Below are positions 36,913 to 45,533 of a DNA stretch of 64,000 nt, one piece after another. Each line of letters starts with the position of its first letter. The first letter of the stretch is position 1. Source of the stretch: RGZA01 sp964568585 (GTDB lineage: Bacteria > Pseudomonadota > Alphaproteobacteria > UBA9219 > RGZA01); contig CAZMQI010000003.1 in NCBI GenBank assembly GCA_964568585.1, forward strand, positions 47,284 to 111,283, given 5' to 3'. The position numbers and the translations under genes were made by a program. Under the pieces are notes generated by a model. It had not been told where the DNA came from. It saw only the letters and a program-made list of their open reading frames with translations, and searched no databases.

Positions 36913-37158
36913 ATGAAAAAAATAAATTATCTACTATTGGCGGCGGGATTTACATTCTTATTCGCGCTGGAAAGACCAATCATCCTTCACGCTGCACTTC
37001 CCCCAATGGAGGCGGAACAAGAAGAAGAAAAAGAGAAAAAGCTTGTCGAACAGAAAAAAGCTGGAAAGACCGATAAACAAAAAGGTCAAGGCAAGCAAAA
37101 TAAATCATCAAAAGACCCTGAGAAGTGTAATTCTTCTTGGGATAATCTAAAATGTTAG
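36913..37158 (+). CDS. Small secreted Lys/Glu-rich protein, unknown
   Basis: 81 residues from ATG 36913 with a GGGAG site. An N-terminal hydrophobic signal is followed by a highly charged low-complexity part (EEEKEKKLVEQKKAGKTDKQKG) and two cysteines near the C-terminus (CNSSWDNLKC). Not recognised. It lies 8 bp before the next start. Confidence 0.6.
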   Translation: MKKINYLLLAAGFTFLFALERPIILHAALPPMEAEQEEEKEKKLVEQKKAGKTDKQKGQGKQNKSSKDPEKCNSSWDNLKC

Positions 37159-37166
37159 GGGGACAC

Positions 37167-38837
37167 ATGAAAAACTTTCAATCCTTTTTTGCGATGGTAG
37201 CAAAAGGCACAGCGGTTGCAGGTGTAGTGTTCACGGTTGCGCTGTTCTCCGTACACGGTAATGCGGCGTTTGATACTCAAATGCTTACGGCTCCCAAGGG
37301 ACTTGGTGGGCCGCCTGCATCCGATATCGGGCTTTTGAAAATTCAAGAAGGGCTGCAAACGATAACCACAGCCATCAACAATCTTGAAAAGAGAATGGAA
37401 CGGCTTTCCGGTACACAAACTTCCCAAACAGCGCAAAGTGACCAGTTGAGAATGCGTTTAGCTGAAGCACAGGCTCGCGATAATCGGGCTGGCGAAATGC
37501 AATCCGCAAACGTCGCGATTGCGATGGCAAACCAAGCACCGCGTGTTGCTGCAGCATATGAATTAATGGGTGCAACTGGCTGGTCGGAAGCAGATACCAA
37601 CGCAACGGGTATGTGGGTACGACAAGTATCAGAAATGGCGGAAAACATAAATCCGCCTAATAAAGATATGACCAAGAATGAATATATGGAAAAGATTGTT
37701 GCCGCAGGTTGCGAGTCTGGTTCGATGACCAAGACCGAAGCAGAACGTGCAGGTTGTTCATCTAGCGGAAAATATGCTGGCACATTCTGCAATCCAGCAA
37801 AATGGTCAACAGTAAAAGGCATTGAAACAAAACCTGGCAGCCCAGGCGCAAATGCGATGATGGCTACGGTGGCGTGCACATCATCCCGTTTTGCCGAAGT
37901 GCTTCCAACGGGTGACTTGCTGCGTAATCCGTCACGCACCAGCGAGCTGAATAAAAGAGGCTTAAAGCAATTGGCCAAATATTATGAAATCGACCCTGCT
38001 TATCTTGAACAGGCCGCATATGGTAACTTCGTTGCGGGTGTGACTAGAGCGACTAATAACTTTGCAGCGATAGGTTGCATCGCAAATGGTTCTGCTTCCC
38101 GCACATCGCGCCCTGACGGTGATTGGGGTGCTGATTATAAGGCATGCCGCAATATCCTTAAGGAAGAAGGCAAGGCAGGACCTCAAGAAGGCGAAATGAC
38201 ACGCGACGATGTTTTGAAATGCCGTGAAATGGTCGCCCGCAGAACCATGAAGGATGCACCAAAGCAACCAGGGGTGAATGGTGGCAATATGTTGCAATTG
38301 GGCCTTTCTGCAAATCAGGCTAGCCGCGGTGAGCGCGACCAGCTCGGTTCATCGCAAGGCAATTCAAGTTGCCAAGGCGATGCCGCGATGCAGGAAAGCA
38401 TCAGTCAGGTTGCGCTATACATGCAAAGTCCGATTTTCTTGGCACGTGTTAAGGATGGCTCGTTCATGAAAACGCGTCTGGCATGGCGTGAAGAGCTGAA
38501 GGGCATCAACAAGCAATTGGAAGTCCAATACGCAGAAATGATTAGGGAATATAAACTTGGTGCCGCCTATTCGTTGTATGCGTTCAATGAACCAGAACCA
38601 GGCCCAACAACACTTGCCGAATTATTCGCAGATGTTGGTGTGGATATGAAAACGCTTATCCCGACCAAGGGCGATATGCGCTTTTCGGGCATGACTGCGT
38701 TGCTGTCACCTGAACAGATTGATTCAGTGACCGGCGCTGCGGTTCAGCTGGCATTACGCGATGGCTTACCAGTTCCCGGTAAGTCGGTGGATGCTGCGCC
38801 GCTTGCCACACAAACACTGCTTGTCTCGGCTAAATAA
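37167..38837 (+). CDS. Large secreted Cys-containing protein of the Dot/Icm locus, unknown
   Basis: About 556 residues from ATG 37167, with a GGGGG site. The signal peptide ends near GNA-AF. A predicted helical segment (about 45-110, ALQT/LEKR-type heptads) precedes a long domain with about nine cysteines (CESG, CSSSG, FCNPAK, VACTSS, IGCIAN, KACRN, LKCREM, SCQGD). Not recognised. It ends in an ALRDGLPVPGKSVD stretch. A strong terminator follows, so this closes the transcript of secreted proteins. Disulfide formation could depend on the DsbC-like protein at 40523. Confidence 0.65.
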   Translation: MKNFQSFFAMVAKGTAVAGVVFTVALFSVHGNAAFDTQMLTAPKGLGGPPASDIGLLKIQEGLQTITTAINNLEKRMERLSGTQTSQTAQSDQLRMRLAEAQARDNRAGEMQSANVAIAMANQAPRVAAAYELMGATGWSEADTNATGMWVRQVSEMAENINPPNKDMTKNEYMEKIVAAGCESGSMTKTEAERAGCSSSGKYAGTFCNPAKWSTVKGIETKPGSPGANAMMATVACTSSRFAEVLPTGDLLRNPSRTSELNKRGLKQLAKYYEIDPAYLEQAAYGNFVAGVTRATNNFAAIGCIANGSASRTSRPDGDWGADYKACRNILKEEGKAGPQEGEMTRDDVLKCREMVARRTMKDAPKQPGVNGGNMLQLGLSANQASRGERDQLGSSQGNSSCQGDAAMQESISQVALYMQSPIFLARVKDGSFMKTRLAWREELKGINKQLEVQYAEMIREYKLGAAYSLYAFNEPEPGPTTLAELFADVGVDMKTLIPTKGDMRFSGMTALLSPEQIDSVTGAAVQLALRDGLPVPGKSVDAAPLATQTLLVSAK

Positions 38838-38858
38838 GGCCTGAGTTTACTTTTTAAA

Positions 38859-38896
38859 GCCCGCCCCGACCGTTAAATGTTGGGGCGGGTTTTTTT
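38859..38896 (+). terminator. Intrinsic terminator
   Basis: GCCCGCCCCGACC (38859-38871) pairs with GTTGGGGCGGG (about 38879-38889), followed by seven T. It ends the block of secreted proteins. The remaining gap to 39086 shows no gene. Confidence 0.92.
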
Positions 38897-39085
38897 ATGC
38901 TTATCTGCTTGTTTTTTGGTCTTAAATCGGGCATTCATGCGCGAATTTAGCGTTCAGACCATTTTTTAAAGCAGTGCCGATAAGCTTCTATCAACGAATA
39001 CTCTTTATGATTTATGACTTGCCTAGCAATTAGGACGACATTTTAACCAATTTTTTAACCCTTAAGGCCATACCCTGTACCCCTG

Positions 39086-39973
39086 ATGAGTGACGCAGCC
39101 GCTTTAAAAACCACTGGCTCTGCCGCCCCCAGCAATAATGGGCCAAGCGGTAATCGCATGAAGTTGCATGCGCGCGTCGCCGTGCTCAAACATGTGGTAA
39201 CGCCGCTGTTACAGGCGATGGCGGAAGTTAAGAACGCTAATAAAGAAAACCCGTCAACGCCAACCCCCGAAGAAGAAGCGCAAACGCTTGGCACTCTGGT
39301 TGATGGTGCGATGGCGCTTTCCAAAGCGACAACCGAAAATTTCAACGAAGCAGGCGGCGCGATTGAAGATAGCGTGCGCTGGATGATTGTGCATGCATCA
39401 ACCCAAACCGTGGCAGCGCGCTACCGCGCAACAGGCACCATCATTGCTGCCGAAGAAGCGGTGAACCTTGCCAAGACTACATTTGAAATCAAAGACAAAT
39501 TCCAAAGTCAGAGCGTTGCACAGGGCGAGTCAGTTCCCAATACCTTGGGAATATTTCGTGCCAAGATGCTTGAAGCACTGGTTCCAGTTGTTAACGCTGT
39601 CGCCCAATATTCGTTTGGCCGTGCCGAACATTTACTTTTGGCGCAAGTCGCCGAACGTTTATTAAAGACCGCAGACCAGGTTACCCGAAGCCTTGCGCCT
39701 GCTGGATGTACCCCAAAAGACTGGCGTTTATTGTGTTGGAGCGTGCTTTTGGCTGCGGGTTACCTGTATTCCGATTGCCACTTTGCAGAAGCCGATCGTT
39801 TGCTTTATATGGATAAGGAAGAACGCGACGTTTATTTTAAAGAGCACGATAATATGCCACCGCTACATTTTGTATGGCAATCCTTTGACCAACGCATGTC
39901 CATGCTAGCCACCCTTATCACTTATCTTGATGTGCCGGAATCCGCACGTCTTGATGAACAGCAGATGGAGTAA
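39086..39973 (+). CDS. Cytoplasmic helical protein of the Dot/Icm locus, unknown
   Basis: A 295-residue protein without signal or membrane segment; nearly all helical by composition. Notable stretches are LKHVVTPLLQAMAEVKNAN, ARYRATGTIIAAEEAVNLAKTTFEI and LLLAQVAERLLKTADQV. It ends 3 bp before the lytic transglycosylase. Not recognised. As a cytosolic member of a secretion cluster lacking IcmS/IcmW it might be an adaptor or regulator (inference only). Confidence 0.65.
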   Translation: MSDAAALKTTGSAAPSNNGPSGNRMKLHARVAVLKHVVTPLLQAMAEVKNANKENPSTPTPEEEAQTLGTLVDGAMALSKATTENFNEAGGAIEDSVRWMIVHASTQTVAARYRATGTIIAAEEAVNLAKTTFEIKDKFQSQSVAQGESVPNTLGIFRAKMLEALVPVVNAVAQYSFGRAEHLLLAQVAERLLKTADQVTRSLAPAGCTPKDWRLLCWSVLLAAGYLYSDCHFAEADRLLYMDKEERDVYFKEHDNMPPLHFVWQSFDQRMSMLATLITYLDVPESARLDEQQME

Positions 39974-39976
39974 GCG

Positions 39977-40486
39977 ATGGCGATGTCAGCACTTCAGGTT
40001 TTTGCTTCCTGCCTCATGCTTTCGGCGCAGACCTATGCGGTGCCACCGCAAGTGATGGTCGGCATCCTGCATGTCGAAGGCGGAAAAGTCGGCCAAGAAG
40101 TTGGCCCGAATGTGAACGGCACCTACGATTTGGGACCGATGCAGGTCAATACCTTGTGGATACCGCAACTCGCTAAATACTGGCAGGTTGATAACAAGAC
40201 CGCGCATAAATGGGTGCGTGATAATTCCTGCGTGAACCTGCATGTGTCGGCGTGGATTTTGCGTCAGAAGCTTGATCAGGCTGGCGGAAATTTATTCAAC
40301 GGCATCGCACGCTATCATTCTGCGACTCCAGCATTTGGCCATAATTATGCGTATAAAGTTATCAAAGCTATGGATAGGCAGGGTTTGATTGACTATTCTA
40401 ACAGCGGCAACGGATCGGGTAATTCCTATGCGGGTGATACCGGAAACCGCAAAGGGAAAACCATTCGCGTTGCGGATGTGAACTAG
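39977..40486 (+). CDS. Lytic transglycosylase, SLT-like (PilT/VirB1-type)
   Basis: A 169-residue protein with the SLT signature: catalytic E34 in ILHVEGG, GPMQVN at 53-58 and a FNGIARYHSATP stretch near 104-115. Such enzymes cut peptidoglycan to make room for secretion or pilus machines; R64 PilT and VirB1 are examples. The N-terminus has only a weak hydrophobic stretch (LQVFASCLMLSAQTYA), so export is uncertain. It sits just upstream of a DsbC-like gene and DotDCB. Confidence 0.85.
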   Translation: MAMSALQVFASCLMLSAQTYAVPPQVMVGILHVEGGKVGQEVGPNVNGTYDLGPMQVNTLWIPQLAKYWQVDNKTAHKWVRDNSCVNLHVSAWILRQKLDQAGGNLFNGIARYHSATPAFGHNYAYKVIKAMDRQGLIDYSNSGNGSGNSYAGDTGNRKGKTIRVADVN

Positions 40487-40522
40487 TCGTTTTTTAAATC
40501 TCATCGTTTTGTTGGGCCCTTG

Positions 40523-41578
40523 ATGAAACTTGCATATGTAAAATCTGTTATGGCTGCGCTTATGGTAAGCGCGCTTATTGCTGTCCCTGCTTTTGCTGCT
40601 CAAAAAAAGGAAGCCGCTCATAAAGAGGCTGCCAAAGAAACAGTTGTTCCCTTGGCGGCTTCACCATCTGCAAAAGAGCCTGCGACAGAACCATCACCTG
40701 CCACCGCTGTTCCAGCAGATGCTGCTGCGATACCTGCCGCGCCAGTAAATGTTCCCGATACATCCAATATCTTGTTTATGCAGAATATGCGTAAGATTGG
40801 GGCGACCATTTATTATCTTGGCGAGAATTTAGGTCTGCATGGCTGGTTTGTGGTCAAGGATGGACAAGTACAAATCATCTACACAACGCCGGATCAAAAA
40901 GCGTTACTGGTCGGCGCGTTGCTATCTCCTGAAGGCGCGAATGTATCGCAGCAACAAGTGATGGTGCTGGCCAATAACAATCCTGAAATTCAAAAAATCT
41001 TAAGGGGTTCTGCTGCCGTTACAGGCCAGCCACCAAAACCTGCGCCAGCTGTAGCAAATGATGTGCTGCATGCCGCAACGGGTGTTGCGCCAGCCCCAGC
41101 AAAAGCACCGCAAGAGTCGCCCAGTGAGAAATTCTTTGGTGAGCTTCTCAAGGCTACCAATGTAACATTCGGCAAAGAAGGCGCGCCGCAATTGCTGATG
41201 ATTATGGATGTGAATTGCCCGCATTGTCATAACGCATGGAAGAATATGCAGCCATTGGTTGATGGCGGAAAATTGCGCGTGACGATGATTCCTATCAAAG
41301 CACTTGGCCCTCAATCGGAGTTGGAAGGCGCGAATTGGCTTTCTAAAAAAGATCCATACGAAGCATGGAAGAAGCGCATTGCAGGTGACGAAACCGTTTT
41401 CAGAAGCGGCCAACAGGATACTGAAAAAGAAAAAGGTGTCTTTGCAAATACAGTGCTAGTCAAACATTGGGGTGTAATGCAAACGCCATACATTCTATAT
41501 CGCGGTAAAAACGACAAAATCCGGTTGATTGAAGGTGAGCCAAAAAGCATCGACGAAATCATGTCGGATATAAAGTAA
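40523..41578 (+). CDS. DsbC/DsbG-like thiol-disulfide isomerase
   Basis: A 351-residue protein with a signal peptide (AFA-AQ), an Ala/Pro/Glu-rich linker (about 25-80), a mixed middle domain (about 80-150) and a C-terminal thioredoxin fold with CPHC at 232-235 and a cis-proline (QTPYILYRG). This is the DsbC/G arrangement, and the IncI1 trbB product is of the same class. It would correct disulfides in periplasmic Dot/Icm or pilus parts, several of which here are Cys-rich. Start ATG 40523. Confidence 0.85.
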   Translation: MKLAYVKSVMAALMVSALIAVPAFAAQKKEAAHKEAAKETVVPLAASPSAKEPATEPSPATAVPADAAAIPAAPVNVPDTSNILFMQNMRKIGATIYYLGENLGLHGWFVVKDGQVQIIYTTPDQKALLVGALLSPEGANVSQQQVMVLANNNPEIQKILRGSAAVTGQPPKPAPAVANDVLHAATGVAPAPAKAPQESPSEKFFGELLKATNVTFGKEGAPQLLMIMDVNCPHCHNAWKNMQPLVDGGKLRVTMIPIKALGPQSELEGANWLSKKDPYEAWKKRIAGDETVFRSGQQDTEKEKGVFANTVLVKHWGVMQTPYILYRGKNDKIRLIEGEPKSIDEIMSDIK

Positions 41579-41605
41579 GAGTGAACACGTAACCAAGGTG
41601 ACGCT

Positions 41606-41890
41606 ATGGCTAATATGTTAGACAAGTTTAAGGAAAAGATTTCCGGCACACCGCCAAAGAAAAGCGGTGTCACGGTCTATACATCTGGCCCGCTTGCAAG
41701 ACCTGTTGAGCGTCAAGCAGCACCGGAATCAACATTACCACATGCCGCCGCCATTTATGGCGCTGCTGCCGCCATATTTGCCGTGTTGACCGTTTATTAT
41801 CTGATTAAGGGACATTGGTTCACCGGTACGGTGATGATTCTTCCAACCTTGTGCCTGGGTGGATTTGCATATCACCACATGAAAAACTAA
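41606..41890 (+). CDS. Small membrane protein (94 aa), unknown
   Basis: A 94-residue protein with a basic, proline-containing N-terminus (about 1-45) and two spans (about 48-66 and 71-88). Ribosome site AAGGTG. Not recognised. It follows the DsbC-like gene after 27 bp. Likely an accessory of the machine. Confidence 0.6.
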   Translation: MANMLDKFKEKISGTPPKKSGVTVYTSGPLARPVERQAAPESTLPHAAAIYGAAAAIFAVLTVYYLIKGHWFTGTVMILPTLCLGGFAYHHMKN

Positions 41891-41970
41891 GCCATCCGCT
41901 TAGCCAGCATTTTGCCGGAAAGTTTTGTCCTGCTGTTTTACCGTCGCAAATATGACACAGGCGGTGTCAC

Positions 41971-42032
41971 GATTCAGCACAGACTCTTGTAACAAATCAC
42001 CGACCAAGTCATAGTTTTTCATTAAGCGAATC
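41971..42032 (+). promoter_or_regulatory. GANTC cluster upstream of dotD
   Basis: GANTC at 41971, 41982 and 42028 lie within 62 bp, about 65-125 bp upstream of the dotD start. The 203-bp gap contains no gene. As with the dotH region, methylation-dependent transcription is possible. Confidence 0.42.
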
Positions 42033-42093
42033 AGTTGGTTAGAGTTTTGGCCAATCGGCTCGTTTTGAATGGATGACTTGAACCGGAATACTC

Positions 42094-42672
42094 ATGGCGA
42101 TACATCGCGCATCTTTTTACAAAGTCACTTGTTTAGAAAATGCGGGCCGCTTTTTACGCGTTTGCATCTTGCTTGGGTTGATAACTGTTTCCACCATTAC
42201 CCTGACAGGGTGCGCGGATGATGATATTGAAAATCCGGCCATGCTTCCTGTGTATGCAACCCCTGTTGACCCCGATCCGGTTGGTCTGCGCTTAGCACAA
42301 GCAGCGGAGCGCGCGACCCAGGCACAAAACAAAATGGCGCAAATTGAATCATTCCGCACGCCGTTGCCAACGCAAGATGGCCTTGGCACATCACTTCCCG
42401 GCACCGCGCAAATCACCAGCGTGACATGGACTGGCCCCATCGATCAGATTACCCGCACGCTTTCTGAAATGGCTGGTTTGAGCTTTAAGGTAACTGGAAA
42501 AGAACCGCCTTTGCCAATGATAGTAAGTGTCAATGCGCACCAGGAGCCCATAAGCAAAATTCTACAGGATATTGGTGCGCAGGCTGGGCGGCGGGCTGAC
42601 TTGATTATCGACCCCACGAATAGAACGCTTGATCTGCATTATGCACCGACCGATGGACTCAATTATTACTAA
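42094..42672 (+). CDS. dotD: DotD outer-membrane lipoprotein (TraH of IncI)
   Basis: A 192-residue protein with a signal peptide ending in the lipobox LTGC (C40). The C-terminal secretin N0-like domain holds ITSVTWTGPIDQITRTLSEMAGLSF and ISKILQDIGAQAGRRADLII, typical of DotD. With DotC it sends DotH to the outer membrane and forms the core ring. It overlaps dotC by about 32 bp, so the pair is coupled. Confidence 0.93.
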   Translation: MAIHRASFYKVTCLENAGRFLRVCILLGLITVSTITLTGCADDDIENPAMLPVYATPVDPDPVGLRLAQAAERATQAQNKMAQIESFRTPLPTQDGLGTSLPGTAQITSVTWTGPIDQITRTLSEMAGLSFKVTGKEPPLPMIVSVNAHQEPISKILQDIGAQAGRRADLIIDPTNRTLDLHYAPTDGLNYY

Positions 42673-43555
42673 TCATCGCGCACCTTTAAAAAAGCCGCGC
42701 AGGTTCATGGCCGCGTTGCTTGCCTGCGCGTTGATGATTGGAATAAGTCACGCTGCATTCGCTGACAATGAAGAAAACCGTGATGCGCCAGCGCCGCCAC
42801 CGCCCAATTTCAATCAGATGCAATCGTGGCTGAAGATTAAAGATGATGATGCGGAAGAACACGAAGAACAAGCCAAGAAAAAAATCGGTGTACAAATCCG
42901 TGTTGATGCGTTGAAAGAAGCTGCGCTGTCGTATGGCGCACGCGGCGGTCTTGCATGGCGCACATTCCAAATTCAACGTCGCCTAGCGGAGAACGAAGGC
43001 AATATCACCAAGATTTTCAATTTCGGTAATTTGCTGATTGCCGCGCCATCTGGATTGATGATTGAACCACCCGTGGTGACCGAAGCACAAAAAGCGGTCA
43101 TCGTCGCCAATGGCGGACAAAATGCTGCCGTGGCTGACCGTGTCTATCGTATCAATCGCAATGCCCGCATTGTGACCGCAGCTAAAAACTGGCGTGCTTA
43201 TCTGGAGCGTGATTGGGGCAGGGTGGAACCGCCCCCTAACGCTTTGGTTCCCAAGAACGAAGAAGAGCTCGCCCATTGGCGTCGCCAGCTGGCTTTGGGC
43301 TGGCAAGAAGGAATTCGTCAGGCAGATGACATATTTCAGGCCGATTTGGACCGTTTAAACACAGATTATTTAGGAATGGTAAGGTATCGTGAGTTGTTGG
43401 CTCAGGGCATCATTACACCGCCCTATGCCACGCAAGAAGATAGAGGCGTAACCGGTGGTGGCAGCGAAATGCGTATTGGCGATCGCGGCCTCGTCATTAC
43501 CGGACCGTCGCAGTTTAACCCGAAGAGTGAACGATGGATCACGGCTCCGCGCTAG
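42641..43555 (+). CDS. dotC: DotC core-complex protein (TraI of IncI)
   Basis: About 304 residues from ATG 42641 (ATG 42653 also possible). The family stretch ALKEAALSYGARGGLAWRTFQIQRRL and GLMIEPPVVTEAQKAV identify DotC, and NWRAYLERDWG is also typical. In Legionella DotC is a lipoprotein. Here the hydrophobic segment (about 23-41) ends AAFA-DN, and no Cys follows in a standard lipobox place, so it may be a non-lipidated form. It overlaps dotD and dotB. Confidence 0.9.
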   Translation: MHRPMDSIITNHRAPLKKPRRFMAALLACALMIGISHAAFADNEENRDAPAPPPPNFNQMQSWLKIKDDDAEEHEEQAKKKIGVQIRVDALKEAALSYGARGGLAWRTFQIQRRLAENEGNITKIFNFGNLLIAAPSGLMIEPPVVTEAQKAVIVANGGQNAAVADRVYRINRNARIVTAAKNWRAYLERDWGRVEPPPNALVPKNEEELAHWRRQLALGWQEGIRQADDIFQADLDRLNTDYLGMVRYRELLAQGIITPPYATQEDRGVTGGGSEMRIGDRGLVITGPSQFNPKSERWITAPR

Positions 43556-44736
43556 CATCTGGTCAAGGCCTTGTCGTCGGTTCTGCCGAAATGGATTTTT
43601 GGCCGGATGAGCCACCGCGTATTCGCGTCGAGCTGGTTGATGATCTGATCCTGTGGTGCGTGATGCAGCGCGCCAGCGATATCACCATTCAATCCGACCG
43701 CCCGACCTATATCGAAGTTGACGGAAAATTATTTCCTGTAACGCGTCGTTCCATCGACAGCGCCGACATCGCGGCCTTCGTCACCAAAATGTATGGGCTT
43801 GATGCCATGGCCGCATTGACGGCGGGTAAAGATCTGGATTTATCCTACGAAATCCGCGTCGATCGAAATACACGCTTCCGTTTCCGTGTGAACATCACCG
43901 CGATTTTAAGTAAAGGACGCGATGGCGTTTCCATTACCATGCGCGTGCTTCCGAATGTCCCGCCGCGTATGAGCGATCTTGGAATTGAAAAGGAATTGAT
44001 TGATGCGTGGGCACCGCGCCAGGGTCTTGTGTTCGTAACGGGACCAACGGGTTCTGGTAAGACAACGCTGTTAGCCGCTGGTACACGCATGCTCATCGAA
44101 CGTCCTGAAGGCGCAGGAAAGATGCTCACTTATGAAGCGCCGATTGAATATGTGTATGACCAGATTGTCGGCCCGCACAGTGTAATCGCGCAAAGTGAAA
44201 TCCCGCGCAATCTGCCAAGCTTTGCTGCGGGAGTTCGTAACTCGTTGCGCCGCAAACCGAACATCATTCTGGTGGGTGAAGCCCGTGACCGCGAAACGGT
44301 TTCTGCCGCGATTGAAGCGGGGCAGACGGGTCACTTGGTATATGCCACAACCCATACCATCGGTGTGGCGGCAACGGTTCGCCGTCTTGTGTCTGTATTT
44401 GATTCAGGCGAACGTTTGGAGCGCGCCTATGCATTGATCGAAACAACGCGTTTAATCGTCACGCAGGCACTTGTACCACGTGTGGGCGGTGGACGTATCG
44501 CGCTTCGTGAATATCTGATTTTCGATGAACATGTGCGCGAGCATCTGTTGGAAACACCACTTGAAAACTGGACATCCGAAACGCAGAACATGCTCGAGAA
44601 GTATGGCCGCACGATGCAGAAATCGGCCAACGAGATTTATAGCCAAGGCTTGATTGATCGCCGCCATTACCTATTATTGTCGCGTGGCTTTGGCGATGAA
44701 AATGTTGATGAAAAACCTGCTGGCCACGCTCAATAG
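43534..44736 (+). CDS. dotB: DotB, PilT/VirB11-like ATPase (TraJ of IncI)
   Basis: A 400-residue cytoplasmic hexameric ATPase. Walker A GPTGSGKT is at 170-177, ILVGEARDRETV is Walker B, and the His box is TGHLVYATTH. The N-terminal part (ASDITIQSDRPTYIEVDG) matches PilT-like motors. DotB docks onto DotO at the cytosolic face to start secretion. The start lies inside the dotC end (22-bp overlap). Length matches the family (about 377). Confidence 0.95.
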   Translation: MDHGSALASGQGLVVGSAEMDFWPDEPPRIRVELVDDLILWCVMQRASDITIQSDRPTYIEVDGKLFPVTRRSIDSADIAAFVTKMYGLDAMAALTAGKDLDLSYEIRVDRNTRFRFRVNITAILSKGRDGVSITMRVLPNVPPRMSDLGIEKELIDAWAPRQGLVFVTGPTGSGKTTLLAAGTRMLIERPEGAGKMLTYEAPIEYVYDQIVGPHSVIAQSEIPRNLPSFAAGVRNSLRRKPNIILVGEARDRETVSAAIEAGQTGHLVYATTHTIGVAATVRRLVSVFDSGERLERAYALIETTRLIVTQALVPRVGGGRIALREYLIFDEHVREHLLETPLENWTSETQNMLEKYGRTMQKSANEIYSQGLIDRRHYLLLSRGFGDENVDEKPAGHAQ

Positions 44737-44897
44737 TCCAGACGTATCTATCCAATCTATAACGCGTGCGTAATGCGTCAGTAATGCTTGTAATTATTAT
44801 ATAAATTGCAGTGGTAAGGTGTCGTTAGCAAATACACTTTATGCTGAATCCTGTTTCAACGTAACCACCGTATAACACTCAATCATGGAACCACGCA

Positions 44898-45305
44898 TTG
44901 GATACACACTGGCGAAATAGTATGAAGCCCGCGCGCTTTTTTATGCTTGATGCACGCGCTGCATGGCCAGTGCTTGTCATGCTGTTGCACATGCGTTTTT
45001 ATACGATGATTTTTGCTGTGTTCGTGATGGTTGTATTCTATTTTCTGGAGCAACGCGGTCTGAGTTTTTTTGCAGCGCTTCGTGCATTCAGAGTTTGGAT
45101 TGTTACCAAGAAGCGACCCAATTATCGCCCCAGTGACATGACGCGCATGGTCGACTTCGCATTCGAACCATTGCCACAAAGGTTTATTAACGAGAAGCCC
45201 GCTCCAAAGACCGGATTTGCACCGGGCGGAAAAACTGTGAACGGCGAATCAGTTGCACCCAGCCACAATAAGGCAACGGTGCCTCCTGCCAAAAAATCTC
45301 AATAG
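44898..45305 (+). CDS. icmT: IcmT-like protein (TraK of IncI)
   Basis: A 135-residue protein. HWRNSMKPARFFMLDARAAWPVLVMLLHMRFYT is the IcmT signature, with one or two membrane segments to about 55, then a basic loop. Legionella IcmT is 86 residues; this one adds a polar C-terminal tail (about 90-135). The start is TTG 44898, because the conserved HWRN lies upstream of the first in-frame ATG. It comes after dotB with a 161-bp gap containing a GAATC site (about 44834). The R64 order traH-I-J-K is the same. Confidence 0.85.
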   Translation: MDTHWRNSMKPARFFMLDARAAWPVLVMLLHMRFYTMIFAVFVMVVFYFLEQRGLSFFAALRAFRVWIVTKKRPNYRPSDMTRMVDFAFEPLPQRFINEKPAPKTGFAPGGKTVNGESVAPSHNKATVPPAKKSQ

Positions 45306-45533
45306 AAAATCAACCAAAAATTAATACATTCGAAACAATTTAGGCTCTGCTTTGGCTGTAAGGCGAGAAAATTGTTGCACAACCATCACACTTGCTGTTC
45401 TCTCGCTGTCGCGACGCGGCTAAACGTTTGGTGAATAAGAATCTTCTTCCCTAAGATGCGTAAGCCAATTGAGTACCCTCACGATAGTCGTGCGTCGATT
45501 TTTGGTGCAAGAGGGGATTTTTTAAAGGCAGGA

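Noticed and set aside
39040..39062. CtrA box in the gap before 39086
   Set aside because: The two TTAA half-sites are 8 bp apart instead of 7.
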